A stretch of 64,000 bases of DNA from Alphaproteobacteria bacterium UBA6376 (GCA_002437665.1 DJQW01000001.1:488684-552683); one strand, 5' to 3'. Positions 15,869 through 24,657 are shown, numbered from the stretch's first letter. The notes: generated by a model not told the origin, from the sequence alone. Translations and numbers: made by a program.

Positions 15869-17632
15869 GTGTCGCGACAACAAAACATAGATACAGCACA
15901 AGAAAAAAAGCGACCATCATGGCGGTGGCGGCTGTTTTTGTTGCTGATGAATTTGGTTTTGGTCGGCGTGGCGACGGTTGCTATTTACCTGACCGTCATA
16001 TTTTTACAGATGCCGTCATTGGACGCGATATTGCACGAAACGCGACCGGCGGCGGTTGTTTTCTTGGACAAAGATGGCAATGAAATCCGCAGTGCGGGGC
16101 GCATTATGGGCACGCCTGTGTCGGTGGAAACATTGCCACCCCATGTATGGCAGGCGATTGTCGCAATCGAAGATAAACGCTTTTTTGAACACGGCCCAAT
16201 CGATATGCGTGGAATTACGCGCGCAATGCTGTCAAACGCGATTCACGGTCGTATTGCGGCGGGCGGGTCGTCAATAACGCAACAGACCGCAAAAAACATA
16301 TTCTTGTCCCGCGAAAAAAAGATTTCGCGCAAGGCCCAAGAATTGATTCTGTCGTATTGGTTGGAAAATCGTTTTGATAAAAATCAGGTTTTGGATTTAT
16401 ACATGAACCGCGTGTCGCTGGTTGGTGGTATGCGTGGAATCGATGCGGCGTCGCGCGTAATGTTTCAAACGCCGGCAAATAAAATGACCATCGCACAGGC
16501 GGCGCAAATTGCCGCTATGCTGAAAGCGCCCACATCGTACAGCCCACTGAAAAATCCACAGCGTAACATTAAACGCGCCCGTGTCGTGTTGCAAGAAATG
16601 GTGCGTCAGGGATACATCACACTGAATCAGGCGCGCGCGGCGGCGCGCGAACTTGCGCCCGCCACACCCGCACCGGACACAAACATATATCGCTATTGGA
16701 CGGACTTCGTCTTGGACGAGGTTCATTCCCGTATCGGTGCGCTGGATTCTGATTTGCTGGTGTACACTACACTTGACATGAAATTACAAGAACACGTTGC
16801 CGCGGTTTTGCCCACGCATACTGATAAATATCAGGGCGCGGTTGTCGCCATGACGCCGTCTGGGGCGGTGCGTGCGATGGTTGGCGGTACGGATTACCAG
16901 ACCAGCCAATTTAACCGCGCAACAACAATGCGCCAACCCGGCAGTTCGTTCAAACCGGTTGTTTATCTGGTTGCGCTGGAACACGGTATGACGCCGGATT
17001 CATACGTCAACGATTCCCCGTTTGCGATTGGCGATTATAATCCAAAGAATTATAACGAACGCTATTACGGCGATATCACATTGGCGACCGCTTTTGCCAA
17101 GAGTGTAAATTCCGTCCCACTGAAATTGACCGAAACATATGGGATTGATTCTGTCTTGGATATGGCGGGGCGTTTGGGTGTCGGAACAAAACTGCGTCGT
17201 GAATATTCGACTGTATTGGGTGCGTCAGAAATGTCATTGGTTGATTTGACGACGATTTATGCCGTTATCTGGAACGATGGTGCATCGGTGCGACCATATT
17301 CAATCACAAAAATAACCGACCCGCATGGCAATGTTCTCTACGCGCGTAATCCGTCCGATGCGTTACAGGTCTTGCAGCCCCAGACGGTTGAATATATGAC
17401 AGACCTGTTGGCGGACGTGGTGGTGCGTGGCACGGGGCGTCGCGCAAATGCGGCCGGCGTTTTGGGTGGCAAAACCGGCACCAGTAATAATAATCGTGAC
17501 GCGTGGTTCGTTGGCGCGGTGCGCGATTTGGTCATTGGTGTGTGGGTTGGTAACGATGATTTTACCCCCATGTCGTCAAAAATCACGGGTGGCACAGTTC
17601 CTGCCGAAATTTTCCACGATATTGTGAAATAG
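15869..17632 (+). CDS. PBP1A-family bifunctional peptidoglycan synthase
   Basis: The 587-aa protein has one N-terminal membrane helix (about 20-48). A GT51 glycosyltransferase follows, with EDKRFFEH at 101-108 and GGSSITQQ. The transpeptidase has the penicillin-binding motifs SSFK (359-362), SVN (412-414) and KTGT (535-538). It polymerises and cross-links lipid II in the periplasm. It is much shorter than E. coli PBP1a (about 850 aa), lacking the OB-like insert and C-terminal extension, and so resembles the compact alphaproteobacterial forms. The start is GTG, preceded by an AGGGGC-type ribosome site. Confidence 0.88.
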   Translation: MSRQQNIDTAQEKKRPSWRWRLFLLLMNLVLVGVATVAIYLTVIFLQMPSLDAILHETRPAAVVFLDKDGNEIRSAGRIMGTPVSVETLPPHVWQAIVAIEDKRFFEHGPIDMRGITRAMLSNAIHGRIAAGGSSITQQTAKNIFLSREKKISRKAQELILSYWLENRFDKNQVLDLYMNRVSLVGGMRGIDAASRVMFQTPANKMTIAQAAQIAAMLKAPTSYSPLKNPQRNIKRARVVLQEMVRQGYITLNQARAAARELAPATPAPDTNIYRYWTDFVLDEVHSRIGALDSDLLVYTTLDMKLQEHVAAVLPTHTDKYQGAVVAMTPSGAVRAMVGGTDYQTSQFNRATTMRQPGSSFKPVVYLVALEHGMTPDSYVNDSPFAIGDYNPKNYNERYYGDITLATAFAKSVNSVPLKLTETYGIDSVLDMAGRLGVGTKLRREYSTVLGASEMSLVDLTTIYAVIWNDGASVRPYSITKITDPHGNVLYARNPSDALQVLQPQTVEYMTDLLADVVVRGTGRRANAAGVLGGKTGTSNNNRDAWFVGAVRDLVIGVWVGNDDFTPMSSKITGGTVPAEIFHDIVK

Positions 17633-17670
17633 TTCTGTAAAATCTGTTTTTATCACTGGCGGATTTGTGA

Positions 17671-17676
17671 TATAAT
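17671..17676 (+). promoter_or_regulatory. -10 box of the 17684 barrel gene (leaderless geometry)
   Basis: Perfect TATAAT exactly 7 nt before the ATG at 17684; no Shine-Dalgarno. Confidence 0.6.
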
Positions 17677-17683
17677 ACCAATC

Positions 17684-18661
17684 ATGAAAGGAAGCAAATT
17701 TTTATTTTTGTTGCCGGTTTTGTCCGTCCTGATGGGTGGCACGGCACATGCGAATTGGCAATATGACGGCGAATATATCGGCGATGGTTGGTATGCCGAC
17801 GATGGTGCGCGCTTTACGATATCTGTGCGTGGTGGCGCGTCATACGGCATGGCAAAAATCCAGAATGATGTCGGCGCATTGTCGAATGAATATTGGTATA
17901 ATCCGACCGATGGTATGGTTATTACGGCGGCATATTATGACAGTTTGACCACCGAACAACAGGCCGCATTCAAATTCGCGGGTATTGGCGAATTGGGTGA
18001 TGTTGATGCGCGGGAAAACTATTCCGAATTTTCATTTGCTGCGGGCGCATCGATTGGATGGGTGCTGCCAAATCGTCCACAGTGGCGTTTGGAATTGGGC
18101 TGGGATCACATCAGCGAAAGTGAATATAACGCCGCCCCGTTGTTTGAAGGGGACATGCCCCTGACCGGTGGCGATGTGTCTGGTCTGGTGATTCAGGTTC
18201 AGTCCGGTGCGGTTCAATCAAAAATCACCACAGATATCATCAGCGCGATGGTGTTCTATGATTTCTTTGATGGATTGCAAAAGCCGACACATACATTGAT
18301 TCCATATGTCGGAATTGGTGCGGGCTATGTTGACAGCAAAACCACATTGAACCTGTCAGATTTATATGGCGATTTGTCGACGTCTGTTGATTTACAGAAT
18401 TTCGGCAAATTGGATGATTATCATGTATTACAGTTCTATCGTTCGGAACATGACACGTCAACGATTGCGGGGGTGGTATCACTGGGCGCGTCGTATGGAT
18501 TGACGGAAACAATGTTCTTGGACTTTGGCGTGCGTGCGGCGTATGTGCCACGTATCAAATGGACACTGACAAATTCAGACAATTCGCGCGAGCGCGATTG
18601 GTTCAGTGCCAAAGATATGGTATACATCAATGCAATGCTTGGCCTGCGATTTGAATTCTAA
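17684..18661 (+). CDS. Secreted outer-membrane beta-barrel-like protein
   Basis: The 325-aa protein starts with a signal peptide (MKGSKFLFLLPVLSVLMGG, probable cleavage after AHA). The mature part has repeated amphipathic strands (FTISVRGGASYGMA, FSFAAGASIGWVL, TLIPYVGIGAGYVDS) and ends with LRFEF, a typical BamA-recognised terminal aromatic. It therefore probably sits in the outer membrane with acidic loops outside. The family is not recognised beyond opacity/OmpA-like porins. Confidence 0.7.
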   Translation: MKGSKFLFLLPVLSVLMGGTAHANWQYDGEYIGDGWYADDGARFTISVRGGASYGMAKIQNDVGALSNEYWYNPTDGMVITAAYYDSLTTEQQAAFKFAGIGELGDVDARENYSEFSFAAGASIGWVLPNRPQWRLELGWDHISESEYNAAPLFEGDMPLTGGDVSGLVIQVQSGAVQSKITTDIISAMVFYDFFDGLQKPTHTLIPYVGIGAGYVDSKTTLNLSDLYGDLSTSVDLQNFGKLDDYHVLQFYRSEHDTSTIAGVVSLGASYGLTETMFLDFGVRAAYVPRIKWTLTNSDNSRERDWFSAKDMVYINAMLGLRFEF

Positions 18662-18663
18662 AA

Positions 18664-18686
18664 AACGGGGTGACGCCCCGTTTTTT
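18664..18686. terminator. Bidirectional terminator
   Basis: AACGGGG / CCCCGTT stem, T-run on the + strand and A-run on the left side, between convergent genes. Confidence 0.75.
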
Positions 18687-18951
18687 ATTTGCCGTAATAG
18701 CAATCTTTGGTATGTGTGTATGTACCAGTAGAATCGTTTAATGATTGACCAGATGGAACATAGCATGATGTAATATCATTGGCATTGTCTGTGGCAGATG
18801 TGCCAGGGCCGGGACAAATTTTGCAATCGCCAGATGACAAATAATATCCAGCATTACAGGATGTATACGTTCTTGTCGTTTCAACACAATCTGCATATGC
18901 TGTGCTGACGGACATTAAACCCAGTATTAAAAAAATAGAAAATAATTTCAT
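18685..18951 (-). CDS. Small Cys-rich secreted protein
   Basis: The 88-aa protein has a signal peptide cleaved near STAYA, then about 68 residues with seven cysteines, including CNAGYYLSSGDCKICPGPGT. That spacing resembles eukaryotic-type Cys-rich extracellular repeats (GCC2/TNFR-like), suggesting disulfide-stabilised export. It begins 2 nt after the stop of the next upstream Cys-rich gene, so the two form an operon. No known family is assigned. Confidence 0.6.
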   Translation of the reverse strand: MKLFSIFLILGLMSVSTAYADCVETTRTYTSCNAGYYLSSGDCKICPGPGTSATDNANDITSCYVPSGQSLNDSTGTYTHTKDCYYGK

Positions 18952-18953
18952 TT

Positions 18954-19316
18954 TTATACCCCTTCATTCATGCAAAAACAATTTCCTGTGCCATCGTCTG
19001 ATAACGCTATCATATAACACGCGCCTGTTGTGCCTGTCCCAGAACAAGTTCCGTATTCTTGGGTGTATGTTCCCTTGGCATCGGTGGCGGTTGTTGAACT
19101 GCGCTTGCATGTGTTGCCTATTGTGCCAGCACTCCACCCGTCGGGGCATTCAATAAATGTTCCTGTCAGGCCGGTGGGACAGCAACAATTACCAGCGGCT
19201 AGTGAACCTCGGCAACTGGCCAAGTCCATACAAGGACGCGCAGCCCATGTTGCGGTTGGTGATATCAAAATTACACACGCCGGAAAGATGGGCAATGTAA
19301 AGATTATTTTTCTCAT
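18954..19316 (-). CDS. Cys-rich secreted protein
   Basis: The 120-aa protein has a signal peptide (cleavage near TWA) and eleven cysteines in the mature part, including GNCCCPTGLTG and GNCFCMNEGV at the end. Disulfide bonding in the periplasm or outside is likely. It is the first gene of a two-gene operon with the 88-aa Cys-rich protein. GGGAG precedes the ATG, and a terminator-like hairpin lies 36 nt upstream. Confidence 0.6.
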   Translation of the reverse strand: MRKIIFTLPIFPACVILISPTATWAARPCMDLASCRGSLAAGNCCCPTGLTGTFIECPDGWSAGTIGNTCKRSSTTATDAKGTYTQEYGTCSGTGTTGACYMIALSDDGTGNCFCMNEGV

Positions 19317-19342
19317 GAATCAATCTCCCATGCTGTTTTAGG

Positions 19343-19540
19343 TTAGCAAAAACCACCAAGCATTTGGTGGTCAGGAGGTTGAGAACAATTGTTGGAAATT
19401 GTGCCGCGTATTGAATATTCCGCGAACCCTCCTGACCTAAAAATCAGGAGATTATTTTTCGTCAACGCAGTAAAAATGGCATAAACCACATGCCACGACT
19501 TACCGGTCTTGACGCCAACATTCGGGTTCTCACACCCCAT
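19343..19540 (-). CDS. Possible small ORF overlapping the hairpin-rich leader
   Basis: A 65-codon reading frame from ATG 19540 runs straight through the hairpins of the leader below. The peptide contains NPNVGVKTGKSWHVVYA and ends MLGGFC. I recall similar sequence around small phage or phage-satellite ORFs but cannot confirm it. It could be coding, a degenerate remnant, or a by-chance reading of a structured RNA. Confidence 0.25.
   Translation of the reverse strand: MGCENPNVGVKTGKSWHVVYAIFTALTKNNLLIFRSGGFAEYSIRGTISNNCSQPPDHQMLGGFC
19351..19450 (-). promoter_or_regulatory. Hairpin-rich leader with terminator and competing stems
   Basis: Read on the - strand: CTCCTGA (19450-19444) can pair with TCAGGAG inside GTCAGGAGG (19436-19428). 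The latter can instead pair perfectly with CCTCCTGAC (19378-19370). Those last bases overlap an 8-bp ACCACCAA / TTGGTGGT hairpin followed by TTTTTG, a typical terminator. The arrangement fits an attenuator upstream of the Cys-rich operon. The trigger is unknown. Confidence 0.4.
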
Positions 19541-19631
19541 CGCTGGAACACCCAACGACAAATTGATTTTATGATGTTTGAAAAATAAAAACAAGTGGAA
19601 ATATTTGTGCGCTACGCGCAACACCAATTCA

Positions 19632-19771
19632 CTGGATTGCCACGCTACGCTCGCAATGACAAGGGTGCTAGAAGAGCACGGCAAATAGACATAACAAAGA
19701 CACAAGTCCGCAGGCGACATAAATGCTAGTATCTCTGTCATTGCGAGGAATGAAATGACGAAGCAATCCAG
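19632..19771. repeat. Interspersed REP/MITE-like repeat, copy A
   Basis: Two half-units in inverted arrangement: 19632-19661 (complement of tcattgcgag...ggcaatccag) and 19736-19771 (cattgcgaggaatgaaatga...caatccag). The same halves recur at 35971-36075, 37854-37889 and 38112-38261. Spurious ORFs arise from these copies. The 19451-19815 gap holds nothing else recognised. Confidence 0.7.
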
Positions 19772-19815
19772 TAAATTAAGCAGTGCGCTGAATGGCGCAC
19801 ACATTATTTGAACTT

Positions 19816-21339
19816 TTATATTTTGGCACCGTATTTCCCACGGTTGATTGGGCGATATGACAGTGCCTCTGCAATATCTGACATTTCGATGGCATCGCGC
19901 CCCGCCAAATCGGCAATGGTGCGCGCAATACGACGTACGCGATTGTACCCGCGTGCCGACATTCCCATCTTTTCCGCGGCAGTGTTCAGAAAGTTCTGTA
20001 ATTCCGGCGTCAGTTTTGCCGCCGCATCCAATTCCGGCCCGTCCAATCGCGCATTCAGGCAACCCTGACGTGCAATCTGGCGATTGTATGCCGCAACAAC
20101 GCGTGCGCGAATTTGTGCACTGGTTTCGCGTGGTGCGTCCGATGCCGTATTCATTTCCCATGGGTTGACCGCATCAACATCCACGTGCAGGTCGATTCTG
20201 TCCAACAGTGGGCCAGATATTTTGTTCTGGTACGCTTCGGCACATCGTGGCGCGCGCGAACAGGACAGGGCGGCATTACCCAAATGTCCGCACGGACATG
20301 GGTTCATCGCCGCAATCAGTTGAAATCGCGCGGGGTATGTTGCGGTGTTCTTTGCGCGTGAAATCATAATCCGCCCCGATTCCATCGGTTGACGCAAGAT
20401 TTCCAATGTTGCGCGATTAAATTCCGGCAATTCGTCCAAGAACAGCACCCCATTGTGTGCCAGCGATATTTCCCCCGGATGCGCGTTCGCGCCACCGCCC
20501 GCCAGTGCCACCTGTGACGCGGTGTGATGCACGCTGCGGAATGGGCGATTGCGCACCAGACCGCGCCCGTCCAGTTGCCCCGCGATTGAGTATATAATTG
20601 ATGTTTCCAAAATTTGTTCGGCGGTCATTTCTGGCATAATCCCCGGCAATCGCGATGCCAGCATTGTTTTGCCCGACCCTGGTGGCCCAACCATCAGCAT
20701 TGCATGTCCGCCCGCCGCGGCAATTTCCAACGCGCGTTTCGCAGATTCCTGACCATGAACGTCCGCCATATCGCCACATGTGGCGGTGGACGTCAACTGT
20801 GTCGGTGCGTCAGGCACGCCCAGTATCAATTTGCCACTGAAATGATTTATCAGTTCCAGCACGTGATTTGGGGCCAGTATGTCGGTGTGACCGGCCATGC
20901 GGGCCTCGCCCCCTTGGGTGGCGGGACAAATTATGCCCATATTGTGATTGTGTGCCCAAACGCTGGCGGGTAATACGCCATCCGTGCGTACGATTGTGCC
21001 GTTCAGGCCAACCTCGCCCAATATCAGGTAATGTGCCAGTTTATCTTCTGGTAAAATTCCCAATGCGCATAAAATTCCGCACAGTATCGGCAGGTCAAAG
21101 TGCGAGCCACTCTTTTCCACATCGGCGGGTGACAAATTCACCGTCAGACGTTTTGGTGGCAACGATATATTCAATGCGCCCAGTACGTTTTTTATGCGCT
21201 CTGCGGATTCTTTGACCGCGCGGTCGGCCAGACCGATAATATTAAACTCTGGTTTCGACAGACCCGATGCCAACTGCACCTGAACATCAATAGGTGTCGC
21301 GTCCATGCCGTTAAATATGATTGAATACAGTGAAATCAT
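19816..21339 (-). CDS. comM: ComM/YifB family Mg-chelatase-like AAA+ helicase
   Basis: The 507-aa protein has the N-terminal ChlI-type domain with NIIGLADRAVKESAER, then a AAA+ core with Walker A VGPPGSGKTM and Walker B LFLDELPEF. A C-terminal zinc-binding segment follows (CPCGH, SCSRAPRC) and the Mg_chelatase_C helix bundle (SARGYNRVRRIARTIADL). ComM is a hexameric branch-migration helicase that helps integrate transformed DNA. A TAATAT 6 nt before the ATG suggests a leaderless mRNA. Confidence 0.9.
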   Translation of the reverse strand: MISLYSIIFNGMDATPIDVQVQLASGLSKPEFNIIGLADRAVKESAERIKNVLGALNISLPPKRLTVNLSPADVEKSGSHFDLPILCGILCALGILPEDKLAHYLILGEVGLNGTIVRTDGVLPASVWAHNHNMGIICPATQGGEARMAGHTDILAPNHVLELINHFSGKLILGVPDAPTQLTSTATCGDMADVHGQESAKRALEIAAAGGHAMLMVGPPGSGKTMLASRLPGIMPEMTAEQILETSIIYSIAGQLDGRGLVRNRPFRSVHHTASQVALAGGGANAHPGEISLAHNGVLFLDELPEFNRATLEILRQPMESGRIMISRAKNTATYPARFQLIAAMNPCPCGHLGNAALSCSRAPRCAEAYQNKISGPLLDRIDLHVDVDAVNPWEMNTASDAPRETSAQIRARVVAAYNRQIARQGCLNARLDGPELDAAAKLTPELQNFLNTAAEKMGMSARGYNRVRRIARTIADLAGRDAIEMSDIAEALSYRPINRGKYGAKI

Positions 21340-21410
21340 ATTCGCATATTAAAACTTGCGCTGAATCAATTCAAGTTATAAAATACCCCCGACAAAAGGG
21401 GATTGCAAAT

Positions 21411-22289
21411 ATGCCATTAAAGAACACAAATGCCGCGCGCGAATGGTTTAACACCATATTTTACGGCGGTCTGATTGCCATTATTTTCCGCAGTTTATTA
21501 CTGGAACCATTTAACATTCCGTCGGGTTCGATGATTCCGACGCTGCACGTTGGCGATCATATTTTTGTTCAGAAATGGGCGTATGGCTATTCACGTTATT
21601 CGTTCCCGTTTGGTTCGTGGAAAATGTGGAATGGTCGATTCTGGGGACATGAACCCGCGGTTGGCGACGTGATTGTATTCCGTAATCCAATCGATGAATC
21701 ACAGGATTATATTAAACGCCTGATTGGTATGCCAGGGGACAGAATTAAAATGACGGGCGGTCGCCTGTATATCAATGGCAATGAAGTTCCACGCGAAAAG
21801 AAGGGTGATTATATCGTTGCAAACCTGCCAAAATCATTACGCAGCGTCGGTTTCTATCAGGACAATATGTCGATAAAGGGTAACAAGATTTGGATTGATA
21901 ACGCGCCTGCGCCATTCAATTACACCATTGAATACAAGGACGACAGATATTGCAAAATGTACGCTGGGGCGTGCGGTGTATTCAAATTGACCGAATATAC
22001 CGAAACATTACCAAATGGTGTCCAGCACAGTATCATAGAGGCATCAGATGACGCACCATTGGATAATACCGATGAATTTGTCGTACCCGAAAAACACTAT
22101 TTCTTTATGGGCGACAATCGCGACAACAGTTTGGACAGCCGTGCCGACGTTGGATACGTCCCGCGCGACAATGTGCTGGGGCCAGCATGGTTTATTTGGT
22201 ATTCGCACAACTATTATTCGCCAATGGTTGCGGTATGGAATTGGAACAGCAAAATGCGCTGGGACAGATTTGGTATGGGGGTAAAATAA
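21411..22289 (+). CDS. lepB: Signal peptidase I
   Basis: The 292-aa inner-membrane protease has one N-terminal membrane helix (about 13-33), the catalytic Ser in NIPSGSMIPTL, the catalytic Lys in DYIKRLIGMPGD and the late GDNRDNSLDSR box. It cleaves Sec/Tat signal peptides in the periplasm, including those of the barrel and Cys-rich proteins here. The ATG at 21411 is supported by AAAAGGG upstream. It runs directly into rnc, 1 nt away, as in many proteobacteria. Confidence 0.93.
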   Translation: MPLKNTNAAREWFNTIFYGGLIAIIFRSLLLEPFNIPSGSMIPTLHVGDHIFVQKWAYGYSRYSFPFGSWKMWNGRFWGHEPAVGDVIVFRNPIDESQDYIKRLIGMPGDRIKMTGGRLYINGNEVPREKKGDYIVANLPKSLRSVGFYQDNMSIKGNKIWIDNAPAPFNYTIEYKDDRYCKMYAGACGVFKLTEYTETLPNGVQHSIIEASDDAPLDNTDEFVVPEKHYFFMGDNRDNSLDSRADVGYVPRDNVLGPAWFIWYSHNYYSPMVAVWNWNSKMRWDRFGMGVK

Positions 22290-22290
22290 A

Positions 22291-22923
22291 TTGGAACAAC
22301 TGAACTATACTTTCAAGAATCCCCAACTGTTGGAATTGGCATTGACGCAATCCGGCGCGGACAGTGCGCATAACAACGAACGCTTGGAATTTATTGGTGA
22401 TCGTGTGTTGGGACTGACGGTGGCGGCATTGCTGTTTGAAATGTACCCGACCGAACACGAGGGGGAACTGGCGCGCCGTCATGCGATGCTGGTATCCACA
22501 GAAACATTGGCGTCGGTTGCGGACAAATTGAATTTGGCGTCGCACATCCGCCATGGTCACATGACCGGCGGTCGCATTCGTCACATTATGGCCAACGCGA
22601 TGGAGGCGATTTTTGGTGCAATCTTTATCGATGGCGGGTTCGAAGCGGCACGCGCGGTAATCTTGGCACATTGGCGCGAATTGGCGGCGGCGGATGCCAC
22701 CGCACCAAAAGACGCCAAAACCGCATTACAGGAATTGGTTCAGAAATCGGGCGATGGCGCATTGCCGGTCTATGAATATCTGGAACAGACGGGTGCGTCG
22801 CACAGTCCGGTATTCCACGTGCGCGTATCGGCATTGGGGCGCAGTGCCACCGCCACCGGTTCGTCAAAAAAGAACGCCAGCATCAATGCCGCGGACGAAC
22901 TGTTGAAAATCCTTGCAATCTAG
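22291..22923 (+). CDS. rnc: Ribonuclease III
   Basis: The 210-aa protein has the RNase III signature NERLEFIGDRVLGL (near 30), the second acidic site in NAMEAIFGAIFIDGG and a C-terminal dsRNA-binding domain (about 142-210). It cleaves dsRNA, including rRNA precursors. The start is TTG, one base after the lepB stop, with GGGGG inside lepB as ribosome site, so translation is coupled. Confidence 0.92.
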   Translation: MEQLNYTFKNPQLLELALTQSGADSAHNNERLEFIGDRVLGLTVAALLFEMYPTEHEGELARRHAMLVSTETLASVADKLNLASHIRHGHMTGGRIRHIMANAMEAIFGAIFIDGGFEAARAVILAHWRELAAADATAPKDAKTALQELVQKSGDGALPVYEYLEQTGASHSPVFHVRVSALGRSATATGSSKKNASINAADELLKILAI

Positions 22924-22975
22924 GGACGTTGTCGCTAGAATCAGGGCATAATAAACATATACACAGGGGTTAAAA

Positions 22976-23314
22976 ATGTTTTCAATTTTGTTGGTTTTGT
23001 TGATTATCGTCGCCGTATTTATGATTGGCGTGATTTTGTTACAGAAGTCCGAGGGCAGTGGTATGTCCGGCTCGGCGGCGGCATCTATGTTTGGTGGCGC
23101 ATTGACTGGTGCGGCGGCGGGCAATTTCTTGACCAAATTGACCGCATGGTTGGCGACAATATTCTTTATCTTGTGCGCTGCGCTGGCATTGGTCGCATCC
23201 AAGAGTGATATGGCCACACGTCAGTCCGAATTGCGTCAGGAGATTTTACAGCAGGACGGTGCACCTGTTTCCGCACCGGCAACCAGCAATACAACCGACG
23301 CCCCAGAAAAATAA
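22976..23314 (+). CDS. secG: Preprotein translocase subunit SecG
   Basis: The 112-aa protein has two membrane helices (about 3-22 and 58-80) around the SecG hallmark LLQKSEGSGMSG and a Gly/Ala-rich loop FGGALTGAAAGNFLTKLT. A hydrophilic tail follows. It assists SecYE in export. CAGGGG is the ribosome site, and a terminator follows. Confidence 0.92.
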   Translation: MFSILLVLLIIVAVFMIGVILLQKSEGSGMSGSAAASMFGGALTGAAAGNFLTKLTAWLATIFFILCAALALVASKSDMATRQSELRQEILQQDGAPVSAPATSNTTDAPEK

Positions 23315-23336
23315 TTGCAAACAGCGTTATAAAAAA

Positions 23337-23362
23337 AATCGCCCAAACGGGCGATTTTTTTT
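23337..23362. terminator. Terminator between secG and the 23378 gene
   Basis: AATCGCCC / GGGCGATT stem with a T-run on the + strand and an A-run on the left, so it can work both ways. Confidence 0.8.
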
Positions 23363-23377
23363 CAGGTTTTGGGTCTC

Positions 23378-23623
23378 TTACTTCGCTTTTTTACGGGCCG
23401 CCGGCTTTTTCGCCGCGTGTGCGGGTTTTGTTGCCGGTGCTTTTGCGAACTCTTTGTACAGCATAACAACGCATGTGTATCCGATAACCGCGGACAACGC
23501 CGTTATAATGCCAGAAATCAGGCCGTCTGAAAATATCGCAAACAATATGATTGCAATACCCAACACAACGGTGTACCCCAGATTTTTGGCCAGTACGTTC
23601 AAAATTCTTTCTGCTGTGTTCAT
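23378..23623 (-). CDS. Small membrane protein with basic Lys/Ala/Pro tail
   Basis: The 81-aa protein has two hydrophobic segments (about 14-32 and 36-56) and a C-terminal tail rich in Ala, Lys and Pro (KKPAARKKAK). The start at 23623 follows AAAGGAAA; an in-frame ATG at 23650 lacks a ribosome site. The family is unknown. The basic tail could contact nucleic acid or acidic surfaces. Confidence 0.6.
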   Translation of the reverse strand: MNTAERILNVLAKNLGYTVVLGIAIILFAIFSDGLISGIITALSAVIGYTCVVMLYKEFAKAPATKPAHAAKKPAARKKAK

Positions 23624-23678
23624 GATTTGTTTCCTTTCGTTCGGACGCATATATTATACCACATAAAATCAGCATTGC

Positions 23679-23707
23679 AAAAAAAGACCGCAGAAAAATC
23701 TGCGGTC
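23679..23707 (-). terminator. Terminator of the bactofilin-like gene
   Basis: Nine-bp GACCGCAGA / TCTGCGGTC stem followed on the - strand by TTTTTTT. Confidence 0.8.
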
Positions 23708-23740
23708 ATTGTTCAAGGGAGAAAAAATGAACAATTCGGG

Positions 23741-24511
23741 TTACAAAATCACCTGACCACCCAAACGCGCGGTGCGTGGAATCGGGCCAAACGATGATTT
23801 TGGACTGACGTAAATATTACCTGTTACGGTAAATTCGCCACAAAACTGAACCATGTTCACATCACGCAGGAACAGGTTGCCTTCGATACGGACACCGCAT
23901 GGCAGTGTGTACTTGCGCATGTTTTGCAGGTACAAGTTGCCGCGAATTTTGTCGCCATTGCGCAACATTTTTGCCGCGCCACGGCTGTCAATAATCACGT
24001 CGCCGTACATTGTGTCTGCTGTGCGGGCGGTCTGGCGTACGCATACGCCACATGGTTTTGCCGCAACCACATTTACCGGCTGGGCAACGTATTTGCGTGA
24101 CGCATCGCGTTTAACAGGCAACGATGCAACGTGCTTTACGGGTGTGCGACGTGCACTGGGGGCGGGTGTTGCATGAACCGTCTGGGCAACAACGGGTTGT
24201 TGGGCAATCACGATTTTTGGTGCGCGACGGCAATTTACAACGTCGATGATAAACAATGCCGCCAATACGATAATCGCAAACAGCAATGTCAAATTGATCA
24301 GTCCAATCAAATCAATCGCACAAATCCACGACCATACACGGCGCAGTGCGCGGCCAATCATGCGGAATGGCCATGCAATAATCGCGCGAACGCGTGACCA
24401 AAACGCGCTTTTGCGTGCCGTCTTGCGTGCTGGTGCACGACGCACAGATTTCTTGGATTTACTGCGCTGAACGCGATGTGCGGCGATTTTCATCTTTAAT
24501 TTTTGAAACAT
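23741..24511 (-). CDS. Membrane-anchored bactofilin-like protein
   Basis: The 256-aa protein has a very basic N-terminus (about 1-45, many Arg/Lys), one membrane helix (about 70-92), a Pro/Ala/Val linker (about 95-155) and a C-terminal domain of short repeats. The repeats, GDVIIDSRG, IRGNLYLQNM, IEGNLFLRDV and VTGNIYVSP, spaced like a right-handed beta-helix, suggest a bactofilin-type or polymer-forming fold placed in the periplasm. Family assignment is inference. It is a single gene with its own terminator. Confidence 0.5.
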   Translation of the reverse strand: MFQKLKMKIAAHRVQRSKSKKSVRRAPARKTARKSAFWSRVRAIIAWPFRMIGRALRRVWSWICAIDLIGLINLTLLFAIIVLAALFIIDVVNCRRAPKIVIAQQPVVAQTVHATPAPSARRTPVKHVASLPVKRDASRKYVAQPVNVVAAKPCGVCVRQTARTADTMYGDVIIDSRGAAKMLRNGDKIRGNLYLQNMRKYTLPCGVRIEGNLFLRDVNMVQFCGEFTVTGNIYVSPKSSFGPIPRTARLGGQVIL

Positions 24512-24645
24512 TTACCGACCCTCTTGGTTGTTTTAATTTCATATCGATTATGTACTATAAATATTATTTGTCAAGTATTTTGTCAAGTGTGTTTGTCAAA
24601 AATATTTATTTTGCATATAAATTGACGCGATGTGCCAAATTGGTC

Positions 24646-24651
24646 TATGAT
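24646..24651 (+). promoter_or_regulatory. -10 box of the lipoprotein hydrolase (leaderless geometry)
   Basis: TATGAT 6 nt before the ATG at 24658, no Shine-Dalgarno. Confidence 0.45.
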
Positions 24652-24657
24652 GCGCAC

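Noticed and set aside
19343..20161. A 272-codon - strand frame running from within comM into the leader
   Set aside because: Its first two-thirds are comM in the wrong frame plus repeats. Only the last 65 codons (19343-19540) might be real, and they are listed separately.
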